Below, piece by piece: positions 52,618 to 62,341 of a DNA stretch of 64,000 nucleotides. The stretch lies in NCBI RefSeq assembly GCF_026241205.1, contig NZ_JAPFQM010000001.1, positions 1,240,001 through 1,304,000 on the forward strand, written 5' to 3'. Made by a program: the position numbers and the translations under genes. How positions within the stretch are numbered: position 1 is the stretch's first letter; each line of letters begins with the position of its first letter. Below the pieces are notes generated by a model, which saw only the letters and a list, made by a program, of their open reading frames with translations, was not told the DNA's origin and ran no database searches. The stretch is from Thermomicrobium sp. 4228-Ro. GTDB lineage: Bacteria; Chloroflexota; Chloroflexia; Thermomicrobiales; Thermomicrobiaceae.

Positions 52618-53724
52618 ATGCGTCTGGCGTACTGCTACGACGAGCGATTCCTGCAGCACGACACCGGTCTCGACGCGCACCAGCTGCCGGACGGCTCGAC
52701 GCTCGAACCGGTCGAGCATCCCTCCAGTGCGCGCATCATCCGGCGGACCGCACAACTGCTCGCTGCATCAGGCTTGCTCGATGACGCACTCGTCGTCGCG
52801 CCACGACCAGCGACCGAAGACGAGCTCGCTGCCTACCACACGCGCGACTACATCGCGCACGTGCGACGCGTCACGAGCGAGGGTGGTGGCTGGCTCGACC
52901 CGGAGACGCCTGTCGTCCCGGGTTCTTGGGAAGCAGCGGTCCTCGCCGCTGGCGCAGCGATCGAACTGACCGATGCTGTCCTGGATGGTCGAGCGCGTCG
53001 TGCCTTCGGCCTGCTCCGTCCGCCCGGTCACCACGCGATGCGCGACCGCGGCATGGGATTCTGCGTCTTCAACAATGTCGTGATCGCTGCACGTCATGCA
53101 CAGCGCCGCGGTATCGGGCGCGTCATGGTGCTCGACTGGGACGTCCATCACGGCAACGGCACGCAAGACGCCTTCTGGGACGACCCTTCAGTCCTCTTCG
53201 TCTCGTTGCATCAGGACAACTGGTATCCAGCTGGCTGGGGTTCCGTGGATCAGGTCGGTGCCCCCGGTGCCGAGGGGACGACGGTGAATATCCCGCTGCC
53301 GCCGGGCACTGGCAATCGCGGCTACGCGCTCGCGCTCGAACGGGTCGTGCTTCCGATCGCACGCCAGTTCCGGCCGGAGCTGATCTTCGTCTCGGCCGGT
53401 CAGGACGCCAGCATGGAAGACCCGCTCGGTCGCATGCTGGTGACGATGGCCGGGTACCGGGCTATGGCGGAATCGGTGCGCCAGCTGGCCGAGGAACTCT
53501 GTGATGGACGGCTCGTGGTACTGATGGAAGGCGGGTACTCGTTGCGCTACGTGCCGTACTGCACGCTCGCGATCCTGGAAGGGATGACCGGGCGCATCAG
53601 CGGTATCGGTGATCCACACGAGGGGACGAGCGAGCTCGCTCAAGCCGAGCGCGAGTTCCGGCCGGATCAGGAGGCTGCGATCGAGGCTGCTCGCTGCGCA
53701 CTGGCAGCCTACTGGGAACTGTAG
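52618..53724 (+). CDS. Histone-deacetylase-fold amidohydrolase (acetoin-utilisation/class II type)
   Basis: 368 residues. Active-site motifs: [20 protein letters not shown] (paired His), [17 protein letters not shown] (zinc Asp/His) and [15 protein letters not shown] (zinc Asp). The tail [11 protein letters not shown] matches the class II group that includes acetylpolyamine amidohydrolases and HDAH. It probably removes acyl groups from small amines or lysine. GGAGGAGG SD before the ATG. Confidence 0.92.
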   Translation: MRLAYCYDERFLQHDTGLDAHQLPDGSTLEPVEHPSSARIIRRTAQLLAASGLLDDALVVAPRPATEDELAAYHTRDYIAHVRRVTSEGGGWLDPETPVVPGSWEAAVLAAGAAIELTDAVLDGRARRAFGLLRPPGHHAMRDRGMGFCVFNNVVIAARHAQRRGIGRVMVLDWDVHHGNGTQDAFWDDPSVLFVSLHQDNWYPAGWGSVDQVGAPGAEGTTVNIPLPPGTGNRGYALALERVVLPIARQFRPELIFVSAGQDASMEDPLGRMLVTMAGYRAMAESVRQLAEELCDGRLVVLMEGGYSLRYVPYCTLAILEGMTGRISGIGDPHEGTSELAQAEREFRPDQEAAIEAARCALAAYWEL

Positions 53725-53756
53725 GGAGGGATGCGTTCGGCTGCCCGCGTGCCCGG

Positions 53757-53762
53757 TATACT
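53757..53762 (+). promoter_or_regulatory. -10 element before uvrB
   Basis: TATACT 40 nt upstream of the uvrB ATG; no good -35. No LexA-type SOS palindrome recognised in the 77-nt gap. Confidence 0.4.
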
Positions 53763-53801
53763 TGACGGTCGTACGATAGCGAGCGAACCGGGAACTCGAA
53801 C

Positions 53802-55808
53802 ATGGGCGAATTTCGACTCGTCACCCCCTTCCAACCGACCGGTGACCAGCCGCAGGCGATCGAGAAGCTCGTCGAAGGCCTCCGGCGTGGCTACCGGCAT
53901 CAGACATTGCTCGGTGCGACTGGTACCGGCAAGACGTTCACGATGGCCAACGTCATCGCCGCGGTGCAGCGTCCGACGCTGGTGCTGGCACCGAACAAGA
54001 CGCTGGCTGCCCAGCTGTATGCCGAGTTCCGCGAGTTCTTCCCGCACAACGCGGTCGAATACTTCGTCAGCTACTACGACTACTACCAGCCGGAAGCGTA
54101 CGTCCCTCAGACCGATACCTATATCGAGAAAGAGACGGAGATCAACGACGAGATCGACCGGCTCCGCCTGGCAGCGACGCGTGCTGTCCGCACGCGCCGG
54201 GACGTCATCATCGTCGCGAGCGTGTCCTGCATCTACGGTATCGGTTCGCCCGAGGAATGGGACAAGTCGATTCTCGCGCTCCGGCGTGGCCAGACAGTGC
54301 GCCGCGACAAGATTCTCCGCCATCTCGTCGATCTCCAGTACGACCGGAACGACGTGACGCTCGTCCGTGGCACCTTTCGCGCCCGTGGGGATGTCATCGA
54401 GGTCTTTCCGGCCTATGAAGAGTTCGCTGTCCGTATCGAGTTGTTCGGAGACGAAGTCGACCGGATCGTCGAGTTCGATCCGCTGACCGGGGAAATTCTG
54501 GCGACGCGCGAAGTGATGGAGATCTTTCCGGCCAAGCACTGGGTGACGAGTGGCGAACGGCTGGAAGTAGCGATCCGCAGCATCGAGGCCGAACTCGAGG
54601 AGCGCCTTGCCGAGCTCCGGGCTCAGGGGAAGTTGTTGGAAGCCCAACGACTCGAGCAACGGACGCGCTACGATATCGAGATGCTCCGCGAGGTGGGATA
54701 CTGCAGCGGCATCGAGAACTACTCGCGGCATCTTTCGGGTCGCAAGCCAGGCGAGCCGCCCTGGACACTGCTCGACTACTTCCCCGACGACTATCTCATG
54801 TTCATCGACGAGTCGCACCTGGCGATCCCGCAGGTGCGCGGCATGTACCACGGTGACCGCTCGCGCAAGGACGTGCTGGTCGAGTACGGTTTCCGTCTCC
54901 CGTCGGCACGCGACAACCGGCCGCTGACGTTCGAAGAGTTCCTCGACCGGATCAACCAGGTCATCTACGTCTCGGCGACACCGGGCCCCTGGGAACTCCA
55001 GGTCAGCGAGCAGATCGTCGAGCAGATCATCCGGCCGACCGGGCTCCTCGATCCGGAGATCAGCGTGCGGCCGACCAGGGGGCAAATCGACGACCTCTTG
55101 CACGAGATCCGGCAGCGGGTCGCGCGCGGCGAGCGGGCACTGGTGACGACGCTCACGAAGAAGATGGCCGAGGATCTCGCTGACTACCTCAAGGAGGTCG
55201 GTATCCGCACGCATTACCTGCACAGCGAGATCGATACCATCGAGCGGGTGGAGATCTTGCGCGACCTTCGCCTCGGTGTCTACGACGTCGTCGTCGGGAT
55301 CAATTTGTTGCGCGAAGGGCTCGATCTCCCCGAGGTCTCGCTCGTTGCCATTCTCGATGCGGACAAGGAGGGCTACCTCCGCTCCGAGAGCGCGCTCATC
55401 CAGATGATCGGCCGGGCTGCCCGGCACGTGAACGGCCTCGTCATCATGTATGCCGACACCGTGACCGACTCGATGCGCCGGGCGATCGAGGAGACGTACC
55501 GGCGCCGCAAGATCCAGATGGAGTACAACGAGCGACACGGGATCCAGCCGCGCAGCATCGTCAAACAGGTGCGTGACCTGACGGATCGTCTCCGCCAGGC
55601 TGCCGAAGAGCGCGCCCCCTACCATGTCGGGCTGGCTGCACCGCAGGCTGGAGTGCTCAGCGAGTTGTCACCGGATGAACTGGCCCGGCTCATCCGCGAT
55701 CTCGAGCGGCAGATGAAAGAAGCAGCCAAACAGCTGGAGTTCGAGAAGGCAGCGCTCCTCCGTGACCAGATCTTCGAACTCCGGCGGCTGCAGGAAGTCC
55801 TGCGCTGA
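53802..55808 (+). CDS. uvrB: Excinuclease ABC subunit B
   Basis: 668 residues, full length. Helicase-type motifs: Walker [12 protein letters not shown], the beta-hairpin region [17 protein letters not shown] that clamps damaged DNA, DESH-type box [28 protein letters not shown] and QMIGRAARH. The C-terminal UVR domain ([20 protein letters not shown]) binds UvrC. It loads onto lesions with UvrA and directs UvrC incision. No uvrA or uvrC is in the window. Confidence 0.98.
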   Translation: MGEFRLVTPFQPTGDQPQAIEKLVEGLRRGYRHQTLLGATGTGKTFTMANVIAAVQRPTLVLAPNKTLAAQLYAEFREFFPHNAVEYFVSYYDYYQPEAYVPQTDTYIEKETEINDEIDRLRLAATRAVRTRRDVIIVASVSCIYGIGSPEEWDKSILALRRGQTVRRDKILRHLVDLQYDRNDVTLVRGTFRARGDVIEVFPAYEEFAVRIELFGDEVDRIVEFDPLTGEILATREVMEIFPAKHWVTSGERLEVAIRSIEAELEERLAELRAQGKLLEAQRLEQRTRYDIEMLREVGYCSGIENYSRHLSGRKPGEPPWTLLDYFPDDYLMFIDESHLAIPQVRGMYHGDRSRKDVLVEYGFRLPSARDNRPLTFEEFLDRINQVIYVSATPGPWELQVSEQIVEQIIRPTGLLDPEISVRPTRGQIDDLLHEIRQRVARGERALVTTLTKKMAEDLADYLKEVGIRTHYLHSEIDTIERVEILRDLRLGVYDVVVGINLLREGLDLPEVSLVAILDADKEGYLRSESALIQMIGRAARHVNGLVIMYADTVTDSMRRAIEETYRRRKIQMEYNERHGIQPRSIVKQVRDLTDRLRQAAEERAPYHVGLAAPQAGVLSELSPDELARLIRDLERQMKEAAKQLEFEKAALLRDQIFELRRLQEVLR

Positions 55809-55867
55809 GCAGTCTCTCCGGCGTGGCATCGGAAACTCTCGCCAGCAGAGCGGCTTCTGCGAACGGG

Positions 55868-55901
55868 ACGAGCCTGGACGGAGCACTCCGTCCAGGCTCG
55901 T
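55868..55901. terminator. 16-bp hairpin, shared terminator of convergent genes
   Basis: ACGAGCCTGGACGGAG, loop CA, CTCCGTCCAGGCTCGT, perfect. It lies 60 nt after uvrB and 18 nt before the end of the leftward membrane gene, so it can stop both transcripts. Confidence 0.8.
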
Positions 55902-55918
55902 CCCTGCTGGTTCCCCGC

Positions 55919-56497
55919 TCAGGAGCGCATCGGGAGCGGCCGCCACTTCCCGAAGTTGTCCGGCCCAGGGTGCTCGATGTAGGCCCCGATGGTGCCGAAG
56001 GCGAAGATCGCTGCCCCGATGACGAGCAGGAGGGCTGCGATCGGGCGGAGCACCGGTACTCGATAGGCGAACGGCACCAGGATCGCGCCGATGCCGATCG
56101 CGGCATAGGCGATCGCCCACGTGACCGGACTGCGCGTCAAGCTGTGCTGCAAGATCGCGATGGCGATCGTCACTAGCACGACACCGCCCGGCAAGCTCAG
56201 CCAGGCCAGCGGTCGCAGGTCGTGTCCTTGGAGGATCACCAGACCAGCGACCGCCAGGAGGACGCCGAAGTAGACGGCTGGCTCGCCCATGATGATGTTG
56301 TTGCCACCCGGCAGCGGCCAGGTCAGGGTCAGGTGCAAAGCCGGTATGGCCAGCACCAGCCCGATCGCGAGGAAGCTCCAGCCCCATGGACGTACTGCCT
56401 CGGCTGGCGCCTCGAGATACCGCCAGCCGTAGAACGCCGCCAGCAACGAGCCGGTGACGACAGCGACCATCATGAGCGTGAGATAGTCGATGAACAT
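55919..56497 (-). CDS. Polytopic membrane protein (DUF981-like)
   Basis: 192 residues with about six or seven hydrophobic helices (LTLMMVAVVTGSLLAAFYGW, WGWSFLAIGLVLAIPALHLT, YFGVLLAVAGLVILQG and others). The overall look fits the DUF981 family, found in archaea and Chloroflexota. ATG with GGAGGGGC SD. It lies directly downstream of the nitrite-reductase-like remnant (120 nt gap). Function unknown. Confidence 0.75.
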   Translation of the reverse strand: MFIDYLTLMMVAVVTGSLLAAFYGWRYLEAPAEAVRPWGWSFLAIGLVLAIPALHLTLTWPLPGGNNIIMGEPAVYFGVLLAVAGLVILQGHDLRPLAWLSLPGGVVLVTIAIAILQHSLTRSPVTWAIAYAAIGIGAILVPFAYRVPVLRPIAALLLVIGAAIFAFGTIGAYIEHPGPDNFGKWRPLPMRS

Positions 56498-56617
56498 CGC
56501 TTGCCCCTCCCTTCCCTCCACTCGATTCAGGAGTGTAACGACTTCTCAGGATTTCAACGTGACAACGGCGTAACAACGAGCGACAGCGTGCAGCCCCACC
56601 GTCAGCGACCGATCGGC

Positions 56618-57175
56618 TCAGTGGCCGCCGTGCAGCGGCACACCCGGTACGACCACATCGAACACGTCCGGGTTCTCCGGTCCCTCGACGTGGATCACAC
56701 CGGAAGCCCCCTTCATCAGACGACCCAGTGCATGGTCGACCATGACGGAGGAGTGGAGGTCGATGTTGTGCGGTGTCCGGTTCTCCGGTGGGTTGCGCAT
56801 CGTACGTTCGACGATATCGTCTTGTCGCACCCGGATCATCGGCCCGGGCACGGTGCCTCCGAACGTGAAGAAGACGAAGCCGACGTTGTCATCGATCAGC
56901 GCTGGGATCTCACGCGTTTCGAGTTCCACCTGAACGACGGTCGCTGGGCGCCCATTGACCGGTGGCGCGACCTCAGGAAGCGGGAGGCGTTGTAAACCGT
57001 TCGGCACTACGGCCGTCGTGCTCGGCATAGCAGGGCTCGCGGCCTGTGCCAGAGCTCCCCGATTCGCCTCCGCCGCATCGCCACACGCACTGGCGACTGT
57101 GCCCAACACCGGTATTGCTGCAAGAAGCCCGCTCCGGAGAAGAACCGATCGTCGCGTGAATCGGATCTCCGTCAT
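56618..57175 (-). CDS. Internally shortened NirK-like cupredoxin lipoprotein
   Basis: 185 residues. RFTRRSVLLRSG looks like a Tat signal, with a lipobox ending at Cys31. Residues 75-141 match the first cupredoxin domain of copper nitrite reductases (FFTFGGTVPGPMIRVRQDD, NPPENRTPHNIDLH). Residues 144-175 match the end of the second domain (VMVDHALGRLMKGASGVIHVEGPENP). The roughly 250 residues normally between, which carry the type 1 Cys/His/Met site and most type 2 ligands, are missing, yet the frame stays open. It is not expected to be an active nitrite reductase. SD GGAGAG before the ATG. Confidence 0.75.
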   Translation of the reverse strand: MTEIRFTRRSVLLRSGLLAAIPVLGTVASACGDAAEANRGALAQAASPAMPSTTAVVPNGLQRLPLPEVAPPVNGRPATVVQVELETREIPALIDDNVGFVFFTFGGTVPGPMIRVRQDDIVERTMRNPPENRTPHNIDLHSSVMVDHALGRLMKGASGVIHVEGPENPDVFDVVVPGVPLHGGH

Positions 57176-57299
57176 TGTCGCTCTCCTTCCCGCCTTCGAT
57201 CGCCTCGAGCGATCGTTTCCGAGGAGGAAGGATCGCGCTCGTGCTGGAGATCCCACACGCACGGAAGGGCAGTTCCTGCCTACCCGATCGGACAGAAAT

Positions 57300-57325
57300 C
57301 CGACTTACCCGACCGGGTAGGTCGG
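57300..57325 (-). terminator. Terminator of the two-component operon
   Basis: CCGACT-TACCCG, AC loop, CGGGTA-GGTCGG (11 of 12 pairs), 28 nt past the response-regulator stop on the minus strand and followed there by ATTTCTGT. Confidence 0.7.
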
Positions 57326-57352
57326 AGAGTCGCACGGGTACCCGTCATCGGC

Positions 57353-58009
57353 TCAGGGAGCAGAACCATTCTGGTGCGCACGGACCAAGCCGGTCCGCAA
57401 GGCGTAGGCGATGACCTGGGCGCGGTTCTCGAGGTGGAGTTTGCTCATGATATTCCGCAGGTGATATTTGACCGTATTCTCGCTGATGAACAGCCGCTGC
57501 GCGAGTTCGCGGTTCGAGGTCACGCCCTGGACGAGCAGCTCCAACAGCTCACGCTCGCGGTCCGTGAGTGTCGCCTCCTCGGTCCGAGGAGTTCCACCCC
57601 GTCCGAATTCCTGGAGGACACGTCGAGCGAGCCGTGGGGTGAAAACCGGTACGCCAGCTTGCACTGCCTCGAGTGCACGGAAGAACTCGTTCGTCTCGAG
57701 ATTCTTGAGAAGGTACCCGTAGGCGCCGGACTTGATCGCCTCGAACAGGTCGGCCTCGTCGTCCGAGGCCGTGAGGACGACGACTTTCACCTCCGGCAGC
57801 TCGGTCGCCAGGATCCGGGTGGCGGTCAAACCGTCGACTTCCGGCATGGTCAGATCCATCAGCATGATGTCCGGTTTGAGCTGGCGCGCGAGTTCGACCG
57901 CCTCGCGCCCGTTCGCGGCCTCGCCGACTACCTCGATGCCACGTGCTTCCAAGAGACTCCGCAGGCCGTCGCGGAAGAGCGGGTGGTCATCGGCGATCAA
58001 GACGCGCAT
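57353..58009 (-). CDS. NarL/FixJ-family response regulator
   Basis: 218 residues. Receiver domain (1-120) with the acidic pair in LIADDHPLF, phosphoacceptor Asp52 (MLMDLTMPEVDG), then the LuxR-type HTH (about 150-210: LTDRERELLELLVQGVTSNR, LFISENTVKYHLRNIMSKLH). Its start overlaps the end of the histidine kinase gene by 23 nt, so they form a cognate pair. Targets are not known; the neighbouring cupredoxin gene is a candidate. Confidence 0.95.
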   Translation of the reverse strand: MRVLIADDHPLFRDGLRSLLEARGIEVVGEAANGREAVELARQLKPDIMLMDLTMPEVDGLTATRILATELPEVKVVVLTASDDEADLFEAIKSGAYGYLLKNLETNEFFRALEAVQAGVPVFTPRLARRVLQEFGRGGTPRTEEATLTDRERELLELLVQGVTSNRELAQRLFISENTVKYHLRNIMSKLHLENRAQVIAYALRTGLVRAHQNGSAP

Positions 58010-59447
58010 CCAGCCCTCCGTTCACGTTCGCCGGTGCGGCATTCAGGGGGATTACAACTTCGACGGTCGTCCCGCATCCCGGTGCCGAAACGATCCGCAG
58101 CGTACCACCGACTGCCTCGGCACGTTCGCGCATCGTCGCGAGACCGAACCGTGGGAACTGTGCGCGCTCGAGAGCACTCGGATCGAAACCGATACCATTG
58201 TCTCGGATACGAACGCGCACGGCTCCATCGACCTGGGAGAGCTCGACGATGGCTTCGGTCGCCCGCGCGTGCTTGCGCACGTTCGCCAGCGCTTCCTGCA
58301 CGATCCGCAGGAGTTGGAGTTCCGCTATCGGCTGAAGGCGGCGGAAAGCAGCATCGTCTGGCTCGATCACGAACCGGGCAGCGATGTTGCTCTGCTCTTG
58401 CCAACGCTCGAGATAACTCCGCAGCGCGTCGGGGAGATTCCGGTCCGGAGCCAGGTTCGTGCGGAGCCCCAGGATCCCTTCACGCACGTCTGCATAGGCG
58501 TCACGAGCGGCTCGCTCGAGCTGCTCCAGGTGCCGTTCGATATCCGGGAGTCGTTCCGGTTGGCGCAGGAGTTCTCGCACAGCGGACACTTTGGTGATCA
58601 CATACCCCAGAACCTGGGCGAGACTGTCGTGCATCTCGCGAGCGATCCGCTCGCGCTCCTCGCTGATCGCCAGCCCCATCAGCCGGCGGTGCAAGCGCGC
58701 GCTGGTGATCGCGAGCGCTGCCTGGGTCGCGAACCGCTCGAGTCGCGACCGGTCCTGCTCGTCGAACGGCAAGCCGTCTTCCCGATCGGCCAAGTAGAGG
58801 CCACCGAGAATGCCTTCCTGCGTCCTGATCGGTACCCCGAGCAGGCTCTGCATCGGTGGATGCCCCTCGGGATACCGACGAACACCGGGATACCGCTCGA
58901 GATCCTCGATATTGAGCGAACGGTTCTCGCGCAGGACGAGTTCCAGGATGCCGTGCTCGCCCATCGAACTCTCGGCACACTGTGCCGTTCGTGGGTACCC
59001 GGACGTGAAGAGCGTCCGGTTCCCCTGCTCCTCCTGCAGGATCAGGAGTCCATAGCGGGCACCGACGAGTCGTCGGGCTTGGTCGACCACTCGCTGCAGG
59101 ACGACAGCGAGGTCGAGTTCAGCCGCGATCGCGAGCCCAGCCTCGTGCAGTGCGGCGAGTTCGGCATGTTGCGCGAGCAACTGGCGGTGGAGTCGCCCGA
59201 CCAGACGGAAGATCCAGTCCGCGAAGGCGACGACACCAGTGACAGCGAGGATGCTGCTCACTCCCCAAGCCCAGCTGGCACCGAGGAGAGAAACGAGTCC
59301 GTGGCCGAGAAGGACTAGCAGAGCGAGGAATCCCAATGGCAAAACGATACCGAGCCGCTTCAACCGGCGAAGCGAGCGTTCGAGCTGGATGGTCGGATCG
59401 GAAATGCCCGCTCTCGACATCGTGCGTCGCAACCCTACCCGATTCAT
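57987..59447 (-). CDS. NarX/DegS-type sensor histidine kinase with GAF domain
   Basis: 486 residues. Two N-terminal membrane helices (about 35-55 and 60-80) with almost no external loop, then a short coiled coil. A GAF domain follows (about 100-250: LVGARYGLLILQEEQGNRTL, PMQSLLGVPIRTQEGILGGLYLADREDG), then HisKA_3 with the phosphorylated His in ERIAREMHDSLAQVLGYV, and an HATPase (IRDNGIGFDPS, FGLATMRERA). The GAF domain, not the membrane part, is probably the sensor. Start uncertain: ATGs at 59447 and 59420 both fit. Confidence 0.92.
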   Translation of the reverse strand: MNRVGLRRTMSRAGISDPTIQLERSLRRLKRLGIVLPLGFLALLVLLGHGLVSLLGASWAWGVSSILAVTGVVAFADWIFRLVGRLHRQLLAQHAELAALHEAGLAIAAELDLAVVLQRVVDQARRLVGARYGLLILQEEQGNRTLFTSGYPRTAQCAESSMGEHGILELVLRENRSLNIEDLERYPGVRRYPEGHPPMQSLLGVPIRTQEGILGGLYLADREDGLPFDEQDRSRLERFATQAALAITSARLHRRLMGLAISEERERIAREMHDSLAQVLGYVITKVSAVRELLRQPERLPDIERHLEQLERAARDAYADVREGILGLRTNLAPDRNLPDALRSYLERWQEQSNIAARFVIEPDDAAFRRLQPIAELQLLRIVQEALANVRKHARATEAIVELSQVDGAVRVRIRDNGIGFDPSALERAQFPRFGLATMRERAEAVGGTLRIVSAPGCGTTVEVVIPLNAAPANVNGGLDARLDRR

Positions 59448-59573
59448 CAGGATACCACCGCTGGCATCGGCTTCGGACTGGCTCCTCACGCTGTCACAGG
59501 TGCCGCGACGAGACGAATACGGAAGTAGCTTCTGGGTGCCAGCGTAGCCAGCACCGGTGCAGTAGACTTGTAC

Positions 59574-59601
59574 TTGACAGCTCCGTGCAACGGAGTATGA
59601 T
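59574..59601 (+). promoter_or_regulatory. Promoter with inverted repeat in its spacer
   Basis: TTGACA (59574-59579), 16-nt spacer, TATGAT (59596-59601). The spacer is almost entirely the repeat CTCCGT-GCA-ACGGAG (59581-59595), a good operator position. It drives the IscA/HesB gene. Confidence 0.7.
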
Positions 59602-59648
59602 CAGAAACAGCGCGGTTGCGAAATCGCGGAAGGAAGCGGAGCGAGACC

Positions 59649-60035
59649 ATGCAGCAGACGACGCTCATCACGATGACGCCGGAAGCGGTGCGCCGCCTCA
59701 AGGAGTTCATGGACGAGCAGGGGATGCCGGACGCGTATCTCCGCGTCTTCGTCGCTCCTGGCGGGTGCTCTGGCCTCCAGTACGGGATGGCGCTCGAGGA
59801 GTCGGCCGAAGAGGACGACTTTACGTTCGAGATCGACGGTGTCCGCGTCATCGTCGATCCCTTCAGTGCCACCTATCTGGAGGGAGCGGAAATCGACTAC
59901 GTGAACAGCCTGATGGGTGGCGGCTTCACCGTCCACAACCCGAACGCAGTGGCGACCTGTGCTTGTGGCCACAGCTTCGATGCCGGTGGCAATGCCGGAA
60001 CGGCACAGGGGTGTGGTTGCGGTGGCGGCTGGTGA
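59649..60035 (+). CDS. HesB/IscA-family iron-sulfur assembly protein
   Basis: 128 residues. Conserved cysteines Cys40 (VAPGGCSGLQYGM), Cys104 and Cys106 (TCACGHSF) form the Fe or Fe-S binding site of A-type carriers. The C-terminus has an additional GCGCGGGW tail with Cys122 and Cys124, longer than standard IscA/ErpA. It probably passes Fe-S clusters to apoproteins. Single gene, with its own promoter and terminator. Confidence 0.95.
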   Translation: MQQTTLITMTPEAVRRLKEFMDEQGMPDAYLRVFVAPGGCSGLQYGMALEESAEEDDFTFEIDGVRVIVDPFSATYLEGAEIDYVNSLMGGGFTVHNPNAVATCACGHSFDAGGNAGTAQGCGCGGGW

Positions 60036-60070
60036 ACCTCGTTTCGCTCGTCTGGAAGCGGACAAGCGCG

Positions 60071-60110
60071 ACGGCAGCTTCTCCAGCGGGGAGCTGCCGT
60101 TATAATTTGT
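60071..60110 (+). terminator. Rho-independent terminator of the HesB gene, overlapping the tRNA promoter
   Basis: ACGGCAGCT...AGCTGCCGT stem with additional pairs near the loop, followed by TTATAATTTGT. The same TATAAT (60101-60106) is a well-placed -10 for tRNA-Leu, 18 nt upstream of its first base. Confidence 0.75.
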
Positions 60111-60123
60111 GCTGACACCGCCC

Positions 60124-60206
60124 GGGGGAATGCCGGAATTGGCAGACGGGCGTGACTTAGGATCACGTGCCGAAGAGGCGTGTGGGTTCGAGTCCCACTT
60201 CCCCCA
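60124..60206 (+). tRNA. tRNA-Leu (UAG)
   Basis: Class II cloverleaf read by hand: acceptor GGGGGAA/TTCCCCC with discriminator A, D-arm CCG/CGG, anticodon stem CGTGA/TCACG around the loop CTTAGGA (anticodon TAG), a 14-nt variable arm as in leucine tRNAs, and T-arm GTGGG-TTCGAGT-CCCAC. The CCA end is not encoded (ACCG). Reads CUA and related CUN codons. Confidence 0.97.
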
Positions 60207-60378
60207 CCGCAAGTTGGTCGGTCCGCAGCACGACGTACCGCTCCTTGCTCGCGAGCGACATGCGTCTACCTTACCCCCATGCCTGAACAGGCGAGCTTCC
60301 GGGTATCGGGACGCTCTTCGCCCGATGATGGCGGATGATGCTGGCGTAGAGTACCAGTGTCCTGCGACTGAAAAGACA

Positions 60379-60407
60379 TGGACCGGCCGGGCATTGCGGC
60401 CGGTCCA
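60379..60407 (-). terminator. Terminator of the hrcA-grpE-dnaK operon
   Basis: TGGACCGGCCG, 7-nt loop, CGGCCGGTCCA: 11-bp stem, 24 nt past the dnaK stop. On the minus strand it is followed by ATGTCTTTTC, giving a short T-tract. Confidence 0.8.
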
Positions 60408-60431
60408 CGTCCGTCTTTCGTGTAGCGAGCC

Positions 60432-62339
60432 TCACACCTCGCGGTACTCGCCTTCCACCGTCTCCTCGCCCGACGTGCTGCCGCTCGTGGTACCGCGACC
60501 GCCGTCCGGACCGGTGCTGCTCGTCGTCCCGGCCTGCTCGTACATCCGGGCACCGACCTGCGAGAGCGTGCGCGCCAGCTCGTCGTAGGCCGGCCGCAGC
60601 CGCACGGTGTTCATCGGATCGCGCTCGACGATCTCGCGGACAGTCTGGATCTTGTTCTCCAACTCCAGCTTGAGATCGGACGGGATCCGATCCGAGAACT
60701 CGTTCAACGTCTTCTCGGCCTGATAGACGAGCGCCTCGGCCTGGTTGCGCAGCTCGATCGCCTCGCGCTTGCGGCGGTCCTCCTCGGCATGCTCTTCTGC
60801 CTCGCGGATCATGCGCTGGATCTCTTCTTCGGTCAGGCCGGTCGAAGCGGTGATCGTGATCTTCTGTTCGCGACCGGTCGCGAGGTCGCGTGCCGAGACC
60901 GTGAGGATCCCGTTGGCGTCGATATCGAACGTGACTTCGATCTTCGGCACGCCACGCGGTGCCGGCGGGATGCCGTCCAGGATGAAGCGACCGAGCGTCT
61001 TGTTGTCCGCTGCCATCGGCCGCTCACCCTGCACGACGTGGATCTCGACCTGCGTCTGGTTGTCGGACGCGGTGGTGAAGATCTGACTCTTCCGCGTCGG
61101 GATCGTGGTGTTGCGCGGGATGATCGGCGTCGCCACGCCACCCAGCGTCTCGATCGCCAGAGTGAGCGGTGTAACGTCCAGCAGCAGAACCTCCTTGACC
61201 TCACCGGCCAGGACGCCTGCCTGGATCGCTGCACCGATCGCCACCACCTCGTCCGGGTTGATCCCCTTGTGCGGCTCCTTACCGAAGAACTCCTGCACCT
61301 TGCGCTGGATCAGCGGCATCCGGGTCTGCCCGCCGACCAGCACCACCTCGTCGACGTCGCGCGGGGACAGCCCGGCATCCTTGAGCGCCTGCTCCATCGG
61401 CGGGATCGTCTTCTCCACCAGGTCGGCGACCAGCTGCTCGAGCTTCGAGCGGGTCAGCGTCTTGACCAGGTGCTTCGGCCCCGTCGCGTCCGCCGTGATG
61501 AACGGCAGGTTGATCTCCGTCTGCTGCACGCTCGAGAGCTCGATCTTCGCTTTCTCGGCAGCCTCCTTCAAGCGCTGGAGCGCCATCCGATCCTGACGCA
61601 GGTCGATCCCGGTCTCGCGCTTGAATTCGTCGCACAGCCAGTCGATGATCCGCTGGTCGAAGTCGTCGCCACCCAGGTGCGTGTCGCCGTTGGTCGCCAG
61701 CACCTGGAAGACACCTTCCGAGATATCGAGGATCGAGATATCGTAGGTGCCGCCACCCAGGTCATAGACGGCGACCTTCTCCTCGCCCTTCTTGTCGAGA
61801 CCGTAGGCGAGAGCCGAGGCCGTCGGCTCGTTGATGATCCGCAGGACTTCGAGACCAGCGATCCGCCCGGCGTCCTTGGTCGCGTTGCGCTGGCTGTCGT
61901 CGAAGTAGGCCGGTACGGTGATGACCGCCTTGTCGACCTTCTCGCCCAGGTAGGCCTCGGCATCCTGCTTGAGCTTCTGCAGGATCATCGCCGAGATCTC
62001 CTGCGGCGTGTACCAGCGGTCACCCATCTTGACCTCGACGCCACCGTTCTGCGCGCGCCGGACTTGGTACGGCACCAGCTTGATCGTCCTCTGCACTTCC
62101 GGATCGTCGAAGCGACGACCCATGAAGCGCTTGATCGAGTAGATCGTGTTCTCCGGGTTGGTGATCGCCTGCCGCTTCGCGAAGCGACCGACCAAGCGTT
62201 CACCGCTCGGGGTCACGGCGACCACCGACGGTGTCAGACGCTCCCCCTCGGCATTGGGGATGACGACCGGCTCGCCGCCTTCGATGACGGCCATCACCGA
62301 GTTCGTCGTTCCGAGGTCGATTCCGATCACGCGTCCCAT
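60432..62339 (-). CDS. dnaK: Chaperone DnaK (Hsp70)
   Basis: 635 residues, full length. ATPase domain motifs: [53 protein letters not shown] and [13 protein letters not shown]. The linker [15 protein letters not shown] leads to the substrate-binding domain and lid, with a Gly/Ser/Thr-rich tail ending EGEYREV. It works with GrpE (gene directly upstream) and DnaJ, which is not in the window. The dnaK ATG lies 2 nt after the grpE stop with GAGGAG before it. Confidence 0.98.
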   Translation of the reverse strand: MGRVIGIDLGTTNSVMAVIEGGEPVVIPNAEGERLTPSVVAVTPSGERLVGRFAKRQAITNPENTIYSIKRFMGRRFDDPEVQRTIKLVPYQVRRAQNGGVEVKMGDRWYTPQEISAMILQKLKQDAEAYLGEKVDKAVITVPAYFDDSQRNATKDAGRIAGLEVLRIINEPTASALAYGLDKKGEEKVAVYDLGGGTYDISILDISEGVFQVLATNGDTHLGGDDFDQRIIDWLCDEFKRETGIDLRQDRMALQRLKEAAEKAKIELSSVQQTEINLPFITADATGPKHLVKTLTRSKLEQLVADLVEKTIPPMEQALKDAGLSPRDVDEVVLVGGQTRMPLIQRKVQEFFGKEPHKGINPDEVVAIGAAIQAGVLAGEVKEVLLLDVTPLTLAIETLGGVATPIIPRNTTIPTRKSQIFTTASDNQTQVEIHVVQGERPMAADNKTLGRFILDGIPPAPRGVPKIEVTFDIDANGILTVSARDLATGREQKITITASTGLTEEEIQRMIREAEEHAEEDRRKREAIELRNQAEALVYQAEKTLNEFSDRIPSDLKLELENKIQTVREIVERDPMNTVRLRPAYDELARTLSQVGARMYEQAGTTSSTGPDGGRGTTSGSTSGEETVEGEYREV

Positions 62340-62341
62340 GG

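Noticed and set aside
53709-55625. 638-codon frame opposite uvrB
   Set aside because: Antisense shadow of uvrB without recognisable protein sequence.
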